Both the position numbers and the translations under genes were made by a program. A stretch of DNA of 64,000 nt from Roseivivax sp. THAF197b (GTDB lineage: Bacteria > Pseudomonadota > Alphaproteobacteria > Rhodobacterales > Rhodobacteraceae), in assembly GCF_009363255.1 (NCBI RefSeq), contig NZ_CP045318.1, positions 2,221,501-2,285,500 on the forward strand. The letters run 5' to 3'. Below the pieces are notes generated by a model. The model searched no databases, was not told where the DNA came from, and worked only from the letters and a program-made list of their open reading frames with translations. Shown here piece by piece: positions 63,429-64,000 of the stretch (positions are counted from its first letter, which is position 1; every line of letters begins with the position of its first letter).

Positions 63429-64000
63429 TCAGCCCTGCCCGCGCGGATCAAGCAGACGGCGCAGCAATCCGGTCTCACTCACCTGACCGATCAGCTTGCC
63501 GTTCCGCTCCACGCCCACCGGCGCATCGGCATCGGCGCAATGCTGCATGACATCGGCCACGCGCATCTCTGCAGGCACGGTATGCGCGGGCTGGCCTTCG
63601 GCAGGCTCCATCACGTCGCGTGCTGTCAGCACACCCAAGGGGTTCATGTGCGCCACGAACTCCGCCACGTAATCATTTGCAGGGTTTGAATAAATCTCCT
63701 GCGGACGGCCACATTGCACGATCCGCCCGCCTTCCATGATGGCGATGCGGTTGCCGATCTTGAAAGCCTCGTCGAGGTCGTGGGAGACGAAGATGATCGT
63801 GCGCTTGAGCTTTTGCTGCAGCTCCAGAAGATCGTCCTGCAACTTGTTGCGGATAAGCGGATCGAGCGCCGAGAATGGCTCGTCCATCAGAAGGATCGGC
63901 GCTTCGGTCGCAAAGGCGCGCGCAAGACCCACGCGCTGCTGCATGCCGCCAGACAGATCCCCAACCTTGCGGTCGCCCCAACCGTCGAGGCCCACGAGAC
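63429..64000 (-). CDS. Quaternary-amine (glycine betaine/choline) ABC transporter ATP-binding protein, 5' end cut
   Basis: Partial: the N-terminus with Walker A lies beyond the window end. Visible are the ABC signature [20 protein letters not shown], Walker [20 protein letters not shown]-loop [13 protein letters not shown], and a C-terminal CBS-like segment ([20 protein letters not shown], then [13 protein letters not shown]), the arrangement of ProV, OpuAA and the choline-specific ChoV. It powers osmolyte or choline uptake. The permease and binding-protein genes would lie outside the window. Confidence 0.9.
   Translation of the reverse strand, partial: LVGLDGWGDRKVGDLSGGMQQRVGLARAFATEAPILLMDEPFSALDPLIRNKLQDDLLELQQKLKRTIIFVSHDLDEAFKIGNRIAIMEGGRIVQCGRPQEIYSNPANDYVAEFVAHMNPLGVLTARDVMEPAEGQPAHTVPAEMRVADVMQHCADADAPVGVERNGKLIGQVSETGLLRRLLDPRGQG

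Overview
The window reads as high-GC chromosome of an alphaproteobacterium, most likely Rhodobacterales (Roseobacter/Rhodobacter group). The pointers are a 5-aminolevulinate synthase of Rhodobacter HemA type with an FNR-type box upstream, a zeta-type F1-ATPase inhibitor (DUF1476), a CckA hybrid kinase, detached homocysteine-methyltransferase and corrinoid proteins of the split-MetH kind, a GTTC-N7-GTTC LexA box of the alphaproteobacterial type, and many 4-nt ATGA/GTGA gene overlaps. No rRNA operon, prophage, transposase or CRISPR array was seen. One tRNA gene, Leu(CAA), is present. Genes at both edges are cut by the window.

Layout. 0-5.5 kb: M15 peptidase (partial), cupin protein, tRNA-Leu, a YqaA-type membrane protein coupled to DsbB, then an Lrp-type regulator divergent from arginase and ornithine cyclodeaminase (arginine to ornithine to proline). 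5.7-10.6 kb, minus strand: DctB/DctD two-component pair and purC-purS-purQ. 10.7-15.5 kb: ATPase inhibitor zeta; homocysteine methyltransferase, SOS-type radical SAM protein (opposite strand), corrinoid protein, a tiny membrane protein and a DUF1638 protein. 15.5-22 kb: YibQ-like deacetylase-fold protein, then a tightly overlapping trpG-trpD-ung-trpC-moaC-moeA operon. 22-34.3 kb, minus strand: CckA, an RsmB-type rRNA methylase, an accessory-looking block (acyl-CoA ligase, exported serine hydrolase, outer-membrane barrel, di-haem oxidoreductase), and guaB. 34.8-40.5 kb: agmatinase-family enzyme, class III CoA-transferase, a [2Fe-2S]/ASKHA corrinoid-activating protein, and a Tat-exported serine hydrolase. 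40.7-44.7 kb: ilv leader peptide and attenuator, ilvI-ilvH, a small conserved-looking protein and an XRE regulator. 44.9-50.1 kb: prfB, PBP1A and the AmiC amidase. 50.3-64 kb: aminotransferase, M48 protease, two DsbA-type proteins, transglutaminase-like protein, ispG, rodZ, hemA, an M20 peptidase, a small membrane protein, a fluoroacetate-dehalogenase-like hydrolase, a glycosyltransferase and the ATPase of a glycine betaine/choline-type ABC importer (partial).

How the parts fit. Several metabolic modules carry visible control signals: the attenuator before ilvI-ilvH, a MetR-like palindrome before the homocysteine methyltransferase, a LexA box before the radical SAM gene, an FNR box before hemA, and an inverted repeat before the barrel gene. 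The methyltransferase, corrinoid protein, DUF1638 protein and the distant RACo-like activator are plausibly parts of one split B12-dependent methionine synthase system; the pterin-binding part is not in this window. Two families of short intergenic repeats are scattered through the window. The least explained locus is the exported hydrolase / outer-membrane barrel / di-haem protein block at 25.9-32.4 kb.
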